Of a DNA stretch of 64,000 nucleotides, positions 35,801 through 42,845 are shown piece after piece. The notes under the pieces were generated by a model that was given only the letters and a program-made list of their open reading frames with translations, made no database searches and had not been told where the DNA came from. The stretch is taken from assembly GCF_013389365.1 (NCBI RefSeq), contig NZ_JACADJ010000004.1, forward strand, positions 61,313 through 125,312. The letters run 5' to 3'. Numbering within the stretch: position 1 is the first letter of the stretch; every line of letters begins with the position of its first letter. The position numbers and the translations under genes are program-made. The DNA comes from Desulfobacter latus (GTDB lineage Bacteria; Desulfobacterota; Desulfobacteria; Desulfobacterales; Desulfobacteraceae).

Positions 35801-38598
35801 CCCTTGCCTGAAATAAGCATGAGCCACAGGGTGCGCAGGATGGCAGTAGTGCTGAACCAGGCTTCATGGGGCAGGCAGATGAATACAAACATGGCCTGTG
35901 AAAGGCTTTCCATAAAGGAGTTACCTGAGCCGGACAGGTGCTGTCGCATCCGCACATCGCCGGGTTTCCTGAAAAGGCTTATAAGGGCGGTGACCAGGGA
36001 AGGAATTACGGCAATACCCATGACTGCCGTCGTAGAGATCCAGGGAGACGGCAGCATGGTCCAGCCGAGCAGGAGGAGGAGAATTAATGCCAAAGGCACA
36101 AGGCTGCGCCGAAGGTTATCCAAAATCTTCCAGCGGGACAGGATGGAAATCGGATTTTTTTGAAAACGAACATTGACCCCTGGTACACCGGGAAAGAGCC
36201 ATCTGAGCAGTTGCCAGTCTCCTCGGATCCAGCGACGGCGGCGGCTCACATCCGTAATGTAGCCCGATGGATATGCCTCGTAAAGCTGTACATCGCTGAT
36301 GAGTCCGGATCGTGCGTAACACCCTTCAATAAGATCATGGCTCAGGATCAGGTTTTCCGGAAAACGATCTTTAAGAACAAGCTCAAAGGCCTTGACGTCA
36401 TAAATACCCTTGCCGATGAACGAACCTTCTCCGAACAGATCCTGGTAGACATCGGATACGACACGGGTGTAGGGGTCAACTCCGGCGTCATTTCCCCACA
36501 TGCGGGCATACCGTGACAGGTTCGTCCCCGGCAGGCTGATGGCCACCCGGGGCTGAAGAATACCGTATCCAGATACAATACGGCCTTTGATCGGATCATA
36601 AACCGGACGGTTAAGGGGATGTGCCATTGCTCCTGCCAGCTGCTGCACCGAATCCCGGGGCAGCTCTGTGTCCGTGTCCAGGGTAACGACATAGGTTACT
36701 TTTTCCAATGCCTTGATATCCCCGACAATGAGAGAAAAGCCTTTCCCGGAGCCGCCCTGGATAAGTTGATTAAGTTCCCCGAGCTTTCCTCGTTTCCTTT
36801 CATAACCCATCCAGATCTTCTCCCGTTCATTCCATAGGCGGGGGCGGTGAAACAGGAAAAAAGGTGCCTGGTTCTTCTTGTATTTGATGTTCAACGCTTC
36901 TATTTCCTGCCTGACCTTGTACAGCAGTGAATCGTCCGTGACAAGCGTCTCCCCAGAGGCATCCTCAAAATCGCTAAGCAGACCGAATCGCAGATTGACA
37001 TCCTGGTTAGCCAGGAACCGGACTTCCAGGGCTTCCATGAGCTTTTTGATGTTGCCAGGGCTCCTAAGCAGTGTGGGGACCACAACCAGGGTTGAAGATT
37101 CAGGGGGAATTCCTTTGGAATAATCCATACGTGGCAGAAGATGCGGTTTGGTAAACCATGTGGAAATCAGATTTACCAGGGCAATGGAAAGCTGACTTAC
37201 ACAGACAAGGACAAGACCGGATGTAATCCATATCAAGAGGCCGTGCTTACCCTGGGGATGAAGTGCTGCCACTATACCTAAGGAAATAATTGCTGTAATG
37301 ATAAAAATTGTTCCAAGATATAAGGATAATGAAAAACGGCGACCAGCCTTTCCCAGTCTGTCAACAATATTTTTGCTGACCCCTGCACGTTCCTGGAGCT
37401 GGGTAAGACCCTTGTCCAGAAGAAAAAAACCCACGTGGGCTACCCGGCTGTCTTCCTGTTGTCCAACTGCGTTTTCCCGGGCCAGTTCGATGGCTTTCCG
37501 GGCCACTTCTTTTTCGGAAAGCCCGCTTTTTTTTGCCAGATCCTCAACTGTGTGACGGTATCGATCCCGTGTGGCAAAATCCATTAAGCCATAGATTCCG
37601 GCAGGGTCCCCCTGCAGGGTTTGTTCAACAACGCTCATGGATTCCACAAATTGATTCCAGTCTGCTGCGCCAAGGAAGCGGAGACTGCCCAGACTGTTGC
37701 TTATGGAAAGCTGATCAGCCGCCTGCTTCTGATTTTCCAAATGAAGCAACTGTGCAATGGTCAGACTCGACTCCGAAAGCTTCTGCTCGATCCAGCTAAA
37801 AAGCAATGTACGGGTAGCGTCCTGACCCTGAAGGCGGCGGGCCACCTCCGCTACAAAGGCGCCGACCAGGGGCGGATTTGACCGGGCCATTTCGGCAACA
37901 GTGAGAATAAGGTTTCCGGGGTTCTTTTCCGCTGTCTCTGTAATCTTGTCCGCCCAGTAAACGGCTTGATTCCGGGCAATTGAATCAGCGACAATACGGA
38001 TTCCTACCCTCCTGAGGTTTTCAATCAGGGCCAGGCGCAGCATGATGGGAATCGCCCACAGTTCACCCAGCTGCAGCAAGGCAATCGACTGGTAGGCGGT
38101 TACAAAATTGCCAAGGCTCTTTATATCCACCCGGCCATCGCCATGGGAAATGGTCTCAAGGGCAATGTCATACACCCGGGGAAGTCCTGTTGAAGGAGTC
38201 GTTCCAAGTAAGGGAAGATCCTTGGCATATCCTTTGGGCAAAAGCTGCTTTGCCGCCTGAATCTGCTCCTGGATAAGATAAAAGTTGTCGAGCAGCCATT
38301 CCCCTGCCGGAACAATCCCCTTGTTCTCCTTGACATCCTTAATCAAATGGTTGTGGACCTCAAGAAGAGCGCTCTCGTTATTGGCAAGTCTTGCAAGCAA
38401 ACGTTCCGGAAAATGCTTTTGGGTCAATGTGTGCAAACCCGCCAGAGTTTTACCGTGTTCTTTCATCTGGGAAGAACTGAACAGCTCAGACCGCAGGGGT
38501 GTTTCGTCCATATGACCCTTGGATGGGGTTAAAATTATGGACCGTCTCCCTATCCTGTGGGACAGCTTCATAAAAATGGATTTGATGTTCTGTAGCAT
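29875..38598 (-). CDS. Cyclic beta-1,2-glucan synthase-like protein (GT84-GH94)
   Basis: Very large membrane enzyme, 2907 residues from ATG 38598. An N-terminal helical region (about 60-410) is followed by TM helices (about 420-480). A family 84-type glycosyltransferase follows (about 500-830: VVPTLLRSP, VTLDTDTELPRDS, RYARMWGNDAGVDPYTR, SHDLIEGCYARSG, SRRRRWIRGDWQLLRW) and then a TM cluster (about 830-1040). Two glucoamylase/GH94-associated regions lie in the middle, and the C-terminal GH94 phosphorylase barrel has GSGDWNDGMN near residue 2585. This domain order is that of NdvB/ChvB enzymes, which build and cyclise osmoregulated periplasmic glucans. The start is uncertain; the frame is open to 38700, and an AAGGAG lies about 16 nt before 38598. 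Confidence 0.9.
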   Translation of the reverse strand: MLQNIKSIFMKLSHRIGRRSIILTPSKGHMDETPLRSELFSSSQMKEHGKTLAGLHTLTQKHFPERLLARLANNESALLEVHNHLIKDVKENKGIVPAGEWLLDNFYLIQEQIQAAKQLLPKGYAKDLPLLGTTPSTGLPRVYDIALETISHGDGRVDIKSLGNFVTAYQSIALLQLGELWAIPIMLRLALIENLRRVGIRIVADSIARNQAVYWADKITETAEKNPGNLILTVAEMARSNPPLVGAFVAEVARRLQGQDATRTLLFSWIEQKLSESSLTIAQLLHLENQKQAADQLSISNSLGSLRFLGAADWNQFVESMSVVEQTLQGDPAGIYGLMDFATRDRYRHTVEDLAKKSGLSEKEVARKAIELARENAVGQQEDSRVAHVGFFLLDKGLTQLQERAGVSKNIVDRLGKAGRRFSLSLYLGTIFIITAIISLGIVAALHPQGKHGLLIWITSGLVLVCVSQLSIALVNLISTWFTKPHLLPRMDYSKGIPPESSTLVVVPTLLRSPGNIKKLMEALEVRFLANQDVNLRFGLLSDFEDASGETLVTDDSLLYKVRQEIEALNIKYKKNQAPFFLFHRPRLWNEREKIWMGYERKRGKLGELNQLIQGGSGKGFSLIVGDIKALEKVTYVVTLDTDTELPRDSVQQLAGAMAHPLNRPVYDPIKGRIVSGYGILQPRVAISLPGTNLSRYARMWGNDAGVDPYTRVVSDVYQDLFGEGSFIGKGIYDVKAFELVLKDRFPENLILSHDLIEGCYARSGLISDVQLYEAYPSGYITDVSRRRRWIRGDWQLLRWLFPGVPGVNVRFQKNPISILSRWKILDNLRRSLVPLALILLLLLGWTMLPSPWISTTAVMGIAVIPSLVTALISLFRKPGDVRMRQHLSGSGNSFMESLSQAMFVFICLPHEAWFSTTAILRTLWLMLISGKGLLEWNCQDMTGHKNGSGLGATLRSMWASPVMATAAAGYLVFARPTVLPVAMPVLILWFAAPFIAWRISCPLSPPKTGLSENQILFLRKLSRRTWTFFETFVGPEDHWLPPDNYQEAPLDVVAHRTSPTNIGLSLLSDLSACDFGYISVREFMTRTERTLGTLDKLDRYRGHFYNWYDTQSLKPLLPMYISSVDSGNLAASLLTLRAGLLALPDEKFLGKRLFGGLSDTAMVLADVAGPLLSDLLSRELVEFTPDMTALKSSPMDESPRDVWRHLDRLAASSKEMVSRTEASPDTEILWWTHALSRQCEAAMDEMTLFSPWVQSMILKQSPDRFPDLETIPSLRQLARFDINLLPEIAKERKACVTAESKHQLDELSRLVIAASLHARERIIALENLARHVGELANAMEHGFLYDRTRRLLSIGYNVSEGRLDRSYYDLLASEARLTSFVAIAQGQIPQESWFSLGRLLTVASGKPVLISWSGSMFEYLMPLLVMPTYEQTLLDQTCRTAVAGQIRYGGKNGVPWGISESGYNMVDSQFNYQYKAFGVPGLGLKRGLEEDMVVAPYASALALMVAPEEACRNLEELTSQGFQGRYGFYEAIDYTPIRLPRGQSHAVVHSFMAHHQGMSFLSLAKLLLSGPMQKRFESDPMFQATMLLLHERLPRATVFSKSPGLTVSYKTPYSLEEKPIRVYTTPDTPAPEVQLLSNGRYHVMVTNAGGGYSRWNNLALTRWREDGTCDNWGTFFYIRDISSGVFWSTAFQPVHKEAKEYEAIFSEGRAEFRRRDGDLETHTEIAVSPEDDIELRRITINNHSITPKTIEVTTYAEIVLAPPNDDMQHPAFSKLFVQTEILRDQGAILATRRPRSDDELTPWMFHAMSLHGNTKEEFSYETDRQQFIDRGNTLKNPRAMESLSPLSGSEGAVLDPIVAIRCRITLDPEKTVTINVVTGAGETRAQCVELVDRYRDWYLADRVFELASTHGQMFLRQINATEADAILYQKLAGSILFSNSSLRAPSSLLFKNFRGQSALWGYSISGDLPIVLLCIEDLANITLVNQLIQAHAYWRLKGLAVDLVIWNENHATYRQTLYDQIMGLIAAGGEVNLTDRPAGIFVRNIDQISDEDRILFQAVARAIISDSRGTLAEQINRRSPSGPVIPALVPTRTHRPLPATVPPAPRKDLMFFNGTGGFTPDGREYIISTGQEQVTPAPWANVLANPGFGSIISENGPVYTWSENAHEYRLTPWHNDPVSDPSGEAFYLRDEERGHFWSPMPHPVKGKTPYVTRHGFGYTVFEHTERGIGSEVWVYVDMKEPVKFTVLKVRNLSGRSRRLSVSGYVEWVLGDLRHKTGMHVITETDPESGAMLARNPYSSEFGTRAAFFNVDHATRTLTGDRIEFLGRNAALNNPAAMMRSHLSGRTGAGLDPCGAIQVVFDLENGEEREIVFTLGAGKDRDHAAKLAHRFHYSAAANKALEGVWAYWQHTLGTIQIETPDPSVNFLANGWLIYQVLASRLWGRSGFYQSGGAFGFRDQLQDSMSLVHAEPRLVREHLLLCAGRQFPEGDVQHWWHPPTGRGVRTLCSDDFLWLPLAVSRYVQSTGDTGVLSEKVHFITGRPVNPDEESYYDLAGRSEETASLYDHCVLAIRKGLKFGVHGLPLIGSGDWNDGMNMVGKDGKGESVWLAFFMYEVLSRFSTVARLMDEMDFHRQCGLEADRLRRNIKNHGWDGKWYLRAYFDDGTPLGSSKSQECRIDAIAQSWSVLSGAGDSERSKMAMEAVDRHLVRRDDSLIQLLDPPFDKSKVNPGYIKGYVPGVRENGGQYTHGAVWTAMAFAKLGDSRRAWELLSLINPVNHGSSATATLRYKAEPYVVAADVYAVPPHTGQGGWTWYTGSAAWMYRLIVESLIGLTLENNRLVFAPCLPPEWDGVKVHYRSGKAIYHITVKQSRTEERQQTRITTDGHVQEGQALVLVDDGREHAVEVLV

Positions 38599-38739
38599 AA
38601 CTGGCAATTTCCCACTCCTTTTTGTGTGAAAAAACACAAGTGTCGCTGTAGTGATAGGCAAACAGTAACCGGAAACAGGTCGTATTTTTCCGCCACACAT
38701 TTTTTGCCGGATAGTTATCTCTACGTTGTTACCTTAGGT

Positions 38740-38786
38740 CTTCTAAGTAACTAAAACGGTATCCTACTGTTTTTGTTACTTAGAAG
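38740..38786. repeat. Hairpin with 22-bp arms and 3-nt loop
   Basis: CTTCTAAGTAACTAAAACGG(TA) pairs with the complement of the stretch ending TTGTTACTTAGAAG, with two mismatches and loop TCC. There is no T-run on either side. A smaller hairpin GCCGCC-TTGG-GCGGC follows at 38793-38807. It lies upstream of the glucan synthase gene. Confidence 0.75.
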
Positions 38787-38914
38787 TCTGGTGCCGCCTT
38801 GGGCGGCTGGGACGCTATCTAATTGAATTTATTACAAATAACATTTTAAGCTATTTTATATATTTCCAATAATATCAATGTGTTATGATCTAATGTAACA
38901 AAGTAGAGTTATAG

Positions 38915-39009
38915 TGCCGGCCATATGACTTGATACCGAAAAGAAACCTTAACTTATTGTAAAGATATGACAAAAAGCTCAAAATTAGTATCAAGTGATA
39001 TGACCGGCA
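38915..39009. repeat. 95-bp element with 22-bp inverted ends
   Basis: Left arm TGCCGGCCATATGACTTGAT(AC) at 38915-38936, right arm its complement with two mismatches at 38988-39009, and a 51-bp AT-rich interior. Possibly a very small MITE. The rest of 38599-39387 shows no supported gene; a 77-codon minus frame (38890-39123) runs through this repeat and is not credible. Confidence 0.7.
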
Positions 39010-39387
39010 TGGATGGTACCGGCTGCCAGGATGAAAATAGATAGGCTGACTGCTGCCAACCAAGCATGCTTCATACATTAGGACCGCAGATGAAATAAAT
39101 TGGGCAAAAACAGCTTTAGTCACCCAAGCCCCTCCATGGAAATATTTTTTTATATATGAAAGTCACAATAACTTACTAGATTACACCCATAAATCGTCGA
39201 CTTTAATCAAACTGTCATTTACGGATTGGGTATGTGATTCAGATGAGCTCTAAGCGAATATCGAAAAGTGAGTTCCGGAAATCTTTATCTGAGCGCAACA
39301 GTTGAGTCAGTTCTATAAAGTCATTTTTAGAATACGAAATAAGCTTTGTCAATAAAAAAACGAAGAGTCTATATATTTGCCATAAGG

Positions 39388-39618
39388 GAGCGTTATAAAT
39401 CCTGTCTGATACAATCCGACAGGTATTTGCTTGACGTTTACAGGTATATTGAACTTAACCCTGTCCGAGCCGGGATTGTTTCAAATCCTGAGGACTATCG
39501 CTGGTCGAGCTATCGGAGCAATGCACTGGAAAATGTTTCTGATTTATGTACCCCCCACCCTGAATATTTGAACCTTGGAGCGGATTCAGACAAACGCCGG
39601 GAAAACTATCGTGAGCTG
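39388..39618 (+). pseudogene. Internal fragment of a REP-associated transposase
   Basis: Encodes ERYKSCLIQSDRYLLDVYRYIELNPVRAG, the RAYT block with the catalytic-Tyr helix that is missing from the copy at 28504, and continues through DYRWSSYRSNALENV to DKRRENYREL. It then ends abruptly in unrelated sequence. The HUH metal site and the C-terminus are absent. From about 39480 the DNA is nearly identical to 28651-28800, so both derive from the same element. Confidence 0.8.
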
Positions 39619-39738
39619 AACTGCTGGTTATGCTTTATTCAGATAGGACTTTCACCCATTGGGTAACAATAGCAAAATTTCCTGGCTTTACTTCCTCCTT
39701 CTTTCCCAATGCTTCGGGCTTACTAGACGCAACGATGA

Positions 39739-41469
39739 TCAAGTTTTTGTTAATTTCTTAATATTATCCCGTGCAAACTCAATGGTTGGGTCTATGCTTA
39801 AAGCCATTTCATAAAATTTAATCGCAAGCACCGGTTCTTTAAGTTCCCGGTAACAGGACCCCATATTGGCATAATTGATGGCCTGGCTTGGGTCCACATC
39901 CAGGGCTTTTTCAAAATAGCTAATCGCGGTCTTGAAATCCTTTTTCATAAAACAGCAGGCCCCGGCGGTGTTCAAAATATCCGGGCGCTGGGGATCGGCA
40001 TCAAGACCGGTTTGACATGTTTCAAGGGCCGGGTCCAACAGCCCTGAATCTTTCTGGGCCGCTGCCATGTGGGAACAGATATCAGGCAGGTTGCGCCTGG
40101 CAGGACCGCGGTCAAGGGCGGCCTGGAACTGTGCGATGGCATCTTCTCCCGCTTCCAGGCTGTTGAGCATCAATCCTTTGTAAAAACTGGTGTAGTATTT
40201 CCCCGGGATGAGCGCTTCCAGGTCATCCAGCTGGTCAATGGCCAATATGGGATGGGTATTTTCCGTAATCAGCCGGGCGGCAAACATGCCCACACTGGCC
40301 TCATCGGCCCGCTCCCTGAAATGGGCCCCCGGCATGATGGTGTAAAAGGCCGGGATATCAAGGCCGGGATGGGTGGTGCAAATGGAGAGCAGATGAAACC
40401 CTTTATCCCCCAGAATCCGGATCAGGCTTTCCACTTCCAGCTTCATGTTGTCGGAAGACAGGTCCGGCAAATCAGCGGCATCCACCATGGTTTCAGGGTG
40501 GGTGATATACCTGGCCGCGTCTATATCCGTAAATTTGGGCAGACCGGATGCCGCGTAATTGGACCCGGTGTTAAAATCCCCGGCAAGCTGGGCCACTTCG
40601 GTCAGGGCCCGGCCCATGGCCTTTTCCGGGGACGGGGCCGTGCCGGCGGTCCATACGATCTCGCTTGTATCCGGAAACGTAGACGGGTCCCAGGCCAGCA
40701 CCGCAATGGTGGGAATGCCCGTGTCAAGGGAGAAATCACTTGCATGGACCCTGATGCCCTGGGATTCATACTTGGCAAGAAGTTCCCGGATAAGGGGATC
40801 TTTAAATGAGTCCGGACGGATGCCGGGCACCTTTAATCGTTCCCGGGAGACCCGGGAGCTGACATGGCGCTCCACAAGCTCGCAAATGCCCTGGATCAAG
40901 GCTTCTTCCGTGCAGTTGCCCGCACTGGGTCCGTTAAATTCGTTGATCATATAAAACCAGTTAAAGGGGATATTCACCTCTTTTTTATGGGTCAGATCAT
41001 ACCCCTTGGTCCATTGCAGGGACAACGAATCAAATATGGGTTTAACTTTTAGTGCCTCAGCCTCATCGTCATGGACAGACTGGGTGATCAGGGCATAATC
41101 CAGGGCTTTTTCCCCAACCTGTCCAGGCGTGGCATGGATAAAGTTTTTTTCATCTTCGGCAAAGGAAAAAAAGCTGAACCGCTCCACCAGTTCCATGACC
41201 GCACTGGCCTCGGACTGTTCCGGGGTTCCGCCCTTACCCATCTGTTTATTGGTGCCGGTCACCCGCCGTGCATCCGCACCACACTCACTGTAAAACACCG
41301 GGATATCCAGGCGGCCGTTGTCGATGCGCCGGGTCCGGCTTAAAATGTCAAGGTCCAGGGCCGCTGCCTTTTCCCGGAACCGCCGGACAGTGTCGGCAGG
41401 AGAGATGATCTTATCCTGGTCAAAGGTATAATTTTTCGGGGCGTCCTGGAGTATTATTTTATAACCCAT
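39739..41469 (-). CDS. YcaO-like protein with C-terminal TPR repeats
   Basis: Protein of 576 residues. The YcaO domain (about 1-400) has the ATP/Mg-binding acidic motifs SEASAVMELVERFSFF and GICELVERHVSSRV and the conserved FNGPSAGNCTEEAL. YcaO enzymes activate amide carbonyls with ATP to make azolines, thioamides or, in E. coli, to assist RimO-dependent methylthiolation of ribosomal protein S12. Three to four TPR units follow (about 420-570: LNTAGACCFMKKDFKTAISY, YANMGSCYRELKEP), giving the length of E. coli YcaO. No precursor peptide, E1-like or dehydrogenase gene is adjacent, so a housekeeping role is more likely than peptide natural-product synthesis. ATG 41469 is chosen; the longer TTG start at 41505 lies in the terminal repeat of a MITE-like element. 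Confidence 0.87.
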   Translation of the reverse strand: MGYKIILQDAPKNYTFDQDKIISPADTVRRFREKAAALDLDILSRTRRIDNGRLDIPVFYSECGADARRVTGTNKQMGKGGTPEQSEASAVMELVERFSFFSFAEDEKNFIHATPGQVGEKALDYALITQSVHDDEAEALKVKPIFDSLSLQWTKGYDLTHKKEVNIPFNWFYMINEFNGPSAGNCTEEALIQGICELVERHVSSRVSRERLKVPGIRPDSFKDPLIRELLAKYESQGIRVHASDFSLDTGIPTIAVLAWDPSTFPDTSEIVWTAGTAPSPEKAMGRALTEVAQLAGDFNTGSNYAASGLPKFTDIDAARYITHPETMVDAADLPDLSSDNMKLEVESLIRILGDKGFHLLSICTTHPGLDIPAFYTIMPGAHFRERADEASVGMFAARLITENTHPILAIDQLDDLEALIPGKYYTSFYKGLMLNSLEAGEDAIAQFQAALDRGPARRNLPDICSHMAAAQKDSGLLDPALETCQTGLDADPQRPDILNTAGACCFMKKDFKTAISYFEKALDVDPSQAINYANMGSCYRELKEPVLAIKFYEMALSIDPTIEFARDNIKKLTKT

Positions 41470-41490
41470 GGGGTTCAAAACCTTTCTACT

Positions 41491-41805
41491 TATAGTGGTT
41501 TGCAAATGAATTGATAAATATCTAAAATTTTCATGTTATAATAAAAAATTGGGGGCTTTTATCTGATTTCGCCTTTTCTTTAACTTGCCATACCTCGATT
41601 TACCATTGCTAATCCTATCCTAAAACACCAGCAGTTACTTAGGCATCAGAATCAGTGACCCGAATCCAGCACAACTAGCTGCTTTCCCTATGACTTAGGG
41701 ACTTGCTTATAGATTATGATACATGCATCCTCCAATTTTTTTGACAACCTTCTATTATACCACATAAATTTTATAAGTTTATCAATTCATTTGCAAACCA
41801 CTATA
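41491..41805. mobile_element. MITE-like element with perfect 28-bp terminal inverted repeats
   Basis: The termini TATAGTGGTTTGCAAATGAA(TTGATAAA) at 41491-41518 and the exact complement at 41778-41805 bracket about 260 bp of non-coding DNA. The outermost TA on each side fits a TA target duplication, as made by IS630/Tc1-type transposases. No transposase is encoded. The right end supplies the last codons and stop of mutY; the left end lies 21 bp before the ycaO start. Confidence 0.85.
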
Positions 41806-42845
41806 GTAATTAATTCCATAAATTTAAGATTGGCCCGGGGAAAAGGATACTGGTAAAGCTGATCTACATGGACCCATTTATGGTCAATGGGACCATTGAG
41901 AGTCACCCGGCCGGAAATATAATCACAGAAGAACACATCCATTTCAATTTTAAAATGGGTGTACGCATGAAACACCCGGGTTAAAAATTGCAGATTACCG
42001 GTTTTAATGCCGGTTTCTTCCCGGATCTCACGGATGCAGGCCTGTTCAGGGGACTCTTTGGGTTCCACCTTGCCACCGGGAAATTCCCATAATCCGCCCA
42101 ACAGCCCGTCAAGTTTTCTTCTGGTGATCAGCACTTTTCCGTTTTTCCTGACAATGCCTGCGGCAATATGAACCGTGGGCACCTTTTTTTTCGCCATACG
42201 CCGGGGAAAAAGATCGGTGACCTGTTTTTCACGGGCGCAACACGCCTCGGCCAGGGGGCATGCGGCGCAGTCCGGACGTTTCGGGGTACAAACCAGGGCC
42301 CCAAGCTCCATAAGAGCCTGGTTGTATGTGCCCGGGTCCTTTTCATACAAAAACGTTTCGGCAATGGCCTTATATGCTTTATGGGCAGCGCTGTGATTCA
42401 CAGGCGTTTCAACGCACAAAAGCCGTGACAGGACACGCTTGACATTGCCGTCCACCACGGCATGGGGCTTTGCCGCGGCAATGGAGAGTACCGCCGAAGC
42501 AATATAGTCCCCCACCCCTGGAAGATTTTTAAACCCCTTGTAATCATCCGGAATGATACCACCCAGATTACGGACCACAATACGGGCAGCCTTGTGGAAA
42601 TTTCTGGCCCTGGCATAATACCCAAGGCCCTCCCAGGCCTTAAGCACGGTTTCAAGGTCTGCGGCGGCAAGGTCTTCAAGATCAGGCCAGGTTTCCATGA
42701 ACTTGAGATAGTAGGGGATCACGGTTTTAACCTGGGTCTGCTGGAGCATCACCTCGGAGACCCATACCGGGTACAAAGCGGTATCCCTGCGCCAGGGAAG
42801 TTGCCGGCAATTGTCCCGGTACCAGCCCATTAAGACGGTCTGCAC
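41787..42845 (-). CDS. mutY: A/G-specific adenine glycosylase MutY
   Basis: Removes adenine mispaired with 8-oxoguanine. The 352-residue protein has the HhH-GPD glycosylase core (LPWRRD, MLQQTQVKTVIPYY, LPGVGDYIASAVLSIA, catalytic Asp in VVDGNVKRV), the 4Fe-4S ligands CTPKRPDCAACPLAEAC, and the C-terminal NUDIX-like 8-oxoG recognition domain (GGLWEFPGGKVEPKES, REIREETG). The last codons (ITIVVCK and the TGA) lie within the terminal repeat of the MITE-like element, so the natural C-terminus was replaced; the core domains are intact. Translation starts at GTG 42845, which overlaps the pepA stop by one base (TAGTG), or at ATG 42830. Confidence 0.96.
   Translation of the reverse strand: MQTVLMGWYRDNCRQLPWRRDTALYPVWVSEVMLQQTQVKTVIPYYLKFMETWPDLEDLAAADLETVLKAWEGLGYYARARNFHKAARIVVRNLGGIIPDDYKGFKNLPGVGDYIASAVLSIAAAKPHAVVDGNVKRVLSRLLCVETPVNHSAAHKAYKAIAETFLYEKDPGTYNQALMELGALVCTPKRPDCAACPLAEACCAREKQVTDLFPRRMAKKKVPTVHIAAGIVRKNGKVLITRRKLDGLLGGLWEFPGGKVEPKESPEQACIREIREETGIKTGNLQFLTRVFHAYTHFKIEMDVFFCDYISGRVTLNGPIDHKWVHVDQLYQYPFPRANLKFMELITIVVCK

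Noticed and set aside
38890..39123. 77-codon minus frame upstream of the glucan synthase gene
   Set aside because: It runs through a 95-bp inverted-repeat element, has no ribosome-binding site and no recognisable domain.
39739..42845. ycaO locus considered as a thiazole/oxazole peptide cluster
   Set aside because: Neighbours are mutY and pepA; no precursor peptide, E1-like or dehydrogenase gene is visible, and the TPR tail matches the housekeeping YcaO type.
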